From assembly GCA_027031685.1 (NCBI GenBank), contig JALVPS010000053.1:1-7032 (forward strand): a stretch of DNA of 7,032 nucleotides. The letters run 5' to 3'. The translations under genes and the position numbers were made by a program. This DNA is from Gammaproteobacteria bacterium (GTDB lineage Bacteria > Pseudomonadota > Gammaproteobacteria > UWMA-0217). Numbering within the stretch: position 1 is the stretch's first letter; each line of letters starts with the position of its first letter. Positions 6,775-7,032 of this stretch are shown here, piece by piece. The notes under the pieces were generated by a model. It saw only the letters and a program-made list of their open reading frames with translations. It was not told the origin of the DNA and did no database searches.

Positions 6775-7032
6775 ATGGCCCCGGACGAGCTCTGTGAACG
6801 ACTGGACCACCTGCAGGCTGCGCTGCGCGAGGCGGAGCGGCGCCACGGCCGTCCCGCCGGCAGCGTGCGCCTGGTGGCGGTGAGCAAGACGCAGCCGGTG
6901 GCGCACCTGCGGGCGGCGCTGGCCTGCGGGCAGCGGGCCTTCGGCGAGAACTACGCTCAGGAGTTCCACGACAAGGTGACGGCCATCGGCACGGAGGCCG
7001 CCGAGTGGCACTTCATCGGCCCCCTGCAGAGC
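6775..7032 (+). CDS. yggS: YggS family pyridoxal phosphate homeostasis protein, 5' part
   Basis: The first 86 codons of a YggS/PROSC (PLPBP) protein are present; the gene continues past the window. The family binds PLP in a TIM-barrel fold without known catalysis and balances vitamin B6 and amino-acid pools in the cytoplasm. The PLP-binding lysine is K38 in LVAVSKTQP (33-41). FGENYAQE (57-64) and WHFIGPLQS (78-86) are diagnostic. The start at 6775 has GAGGA (6763-6767) 7 bases upstream. Location next to pilT, divergently transcribed, is the same as in Pseudomonas. Full-length members are about 230 residues, so roughly two thirds is missing. Confidence 0.95.
   Translation, partial: MAPDELCERLDHLQAALREAERRHGRPAGSVRLVAVSKTQPVAHLRAALACGQRAFGENYAQEFHDKVTAIGTEAAEWHFIGPLQS

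Overview
The window is a GC-rich, tightly packed chromosomal segment. It most likely comes from a gammaproteobacterium. The gene neighbourhood ruvX-pyrR-pyrB-pyrC' facing a pilU/pilT cluster, with yggS divergent from pilT, is the arrangement I know from Pseudomonas aeruginosa and relatives. The PilT protein (344 residues) and the inactive dihydroorotase-like protein (424 residues) match the lengths of their Pseudomonas counterparts. The extra pilU-like gene and some sequence differences suggest a lineage other than Pseudomonas, possibly a purple-sulfur or Ectothiorhodospira-like group, but the genus cannot be settled from this window.

The left half (1-3092, plus strand) is one translationally coupled string: the 3' end of ruvX (Holliday-junction resolvase-like / pre-16S rRNA processing factor), pyrR, pyrB and pyrC'. 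Each of the three junctions is an ATGA overlap. PyrB and PyrC' together look like a class A aspartate transcarbamoylase, in which a catalytically dead dihydroorotase homologue (metal-binding HxH pair replaced by Ala and Arg) is a structural partner of the transcarbamoylase. An active dihydroorotase would have to be encoded elsewhere.

The right half (3111-6664, minus strand) holds three tandem PilT-family hexameric ATPases of type IVa pilus retraction, transcribed pilT, then pilU, then a second pilU-like gene with a roughly 60-residue low-complexity C-terminal tail. Gaps are 57 and 50 bases, consistent with one operon. The two operons converge on an 18-base gap, 16 bases of which form a perfect palindrome.

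At the right end, a 110-base divergent intergenic region separates pilT from yggS (PLP homeostasis protein), which runs off the window. No tRNA, rRNA, insertion sequence, prophage or CRISPR array is visible, and there is no gene-free stretch over 300 bases. This is largely conserved housekeeping and motility DNA. The most unusual elements are the third retraction ATPase and the converging-operon palindrome. I see no wholly new system.
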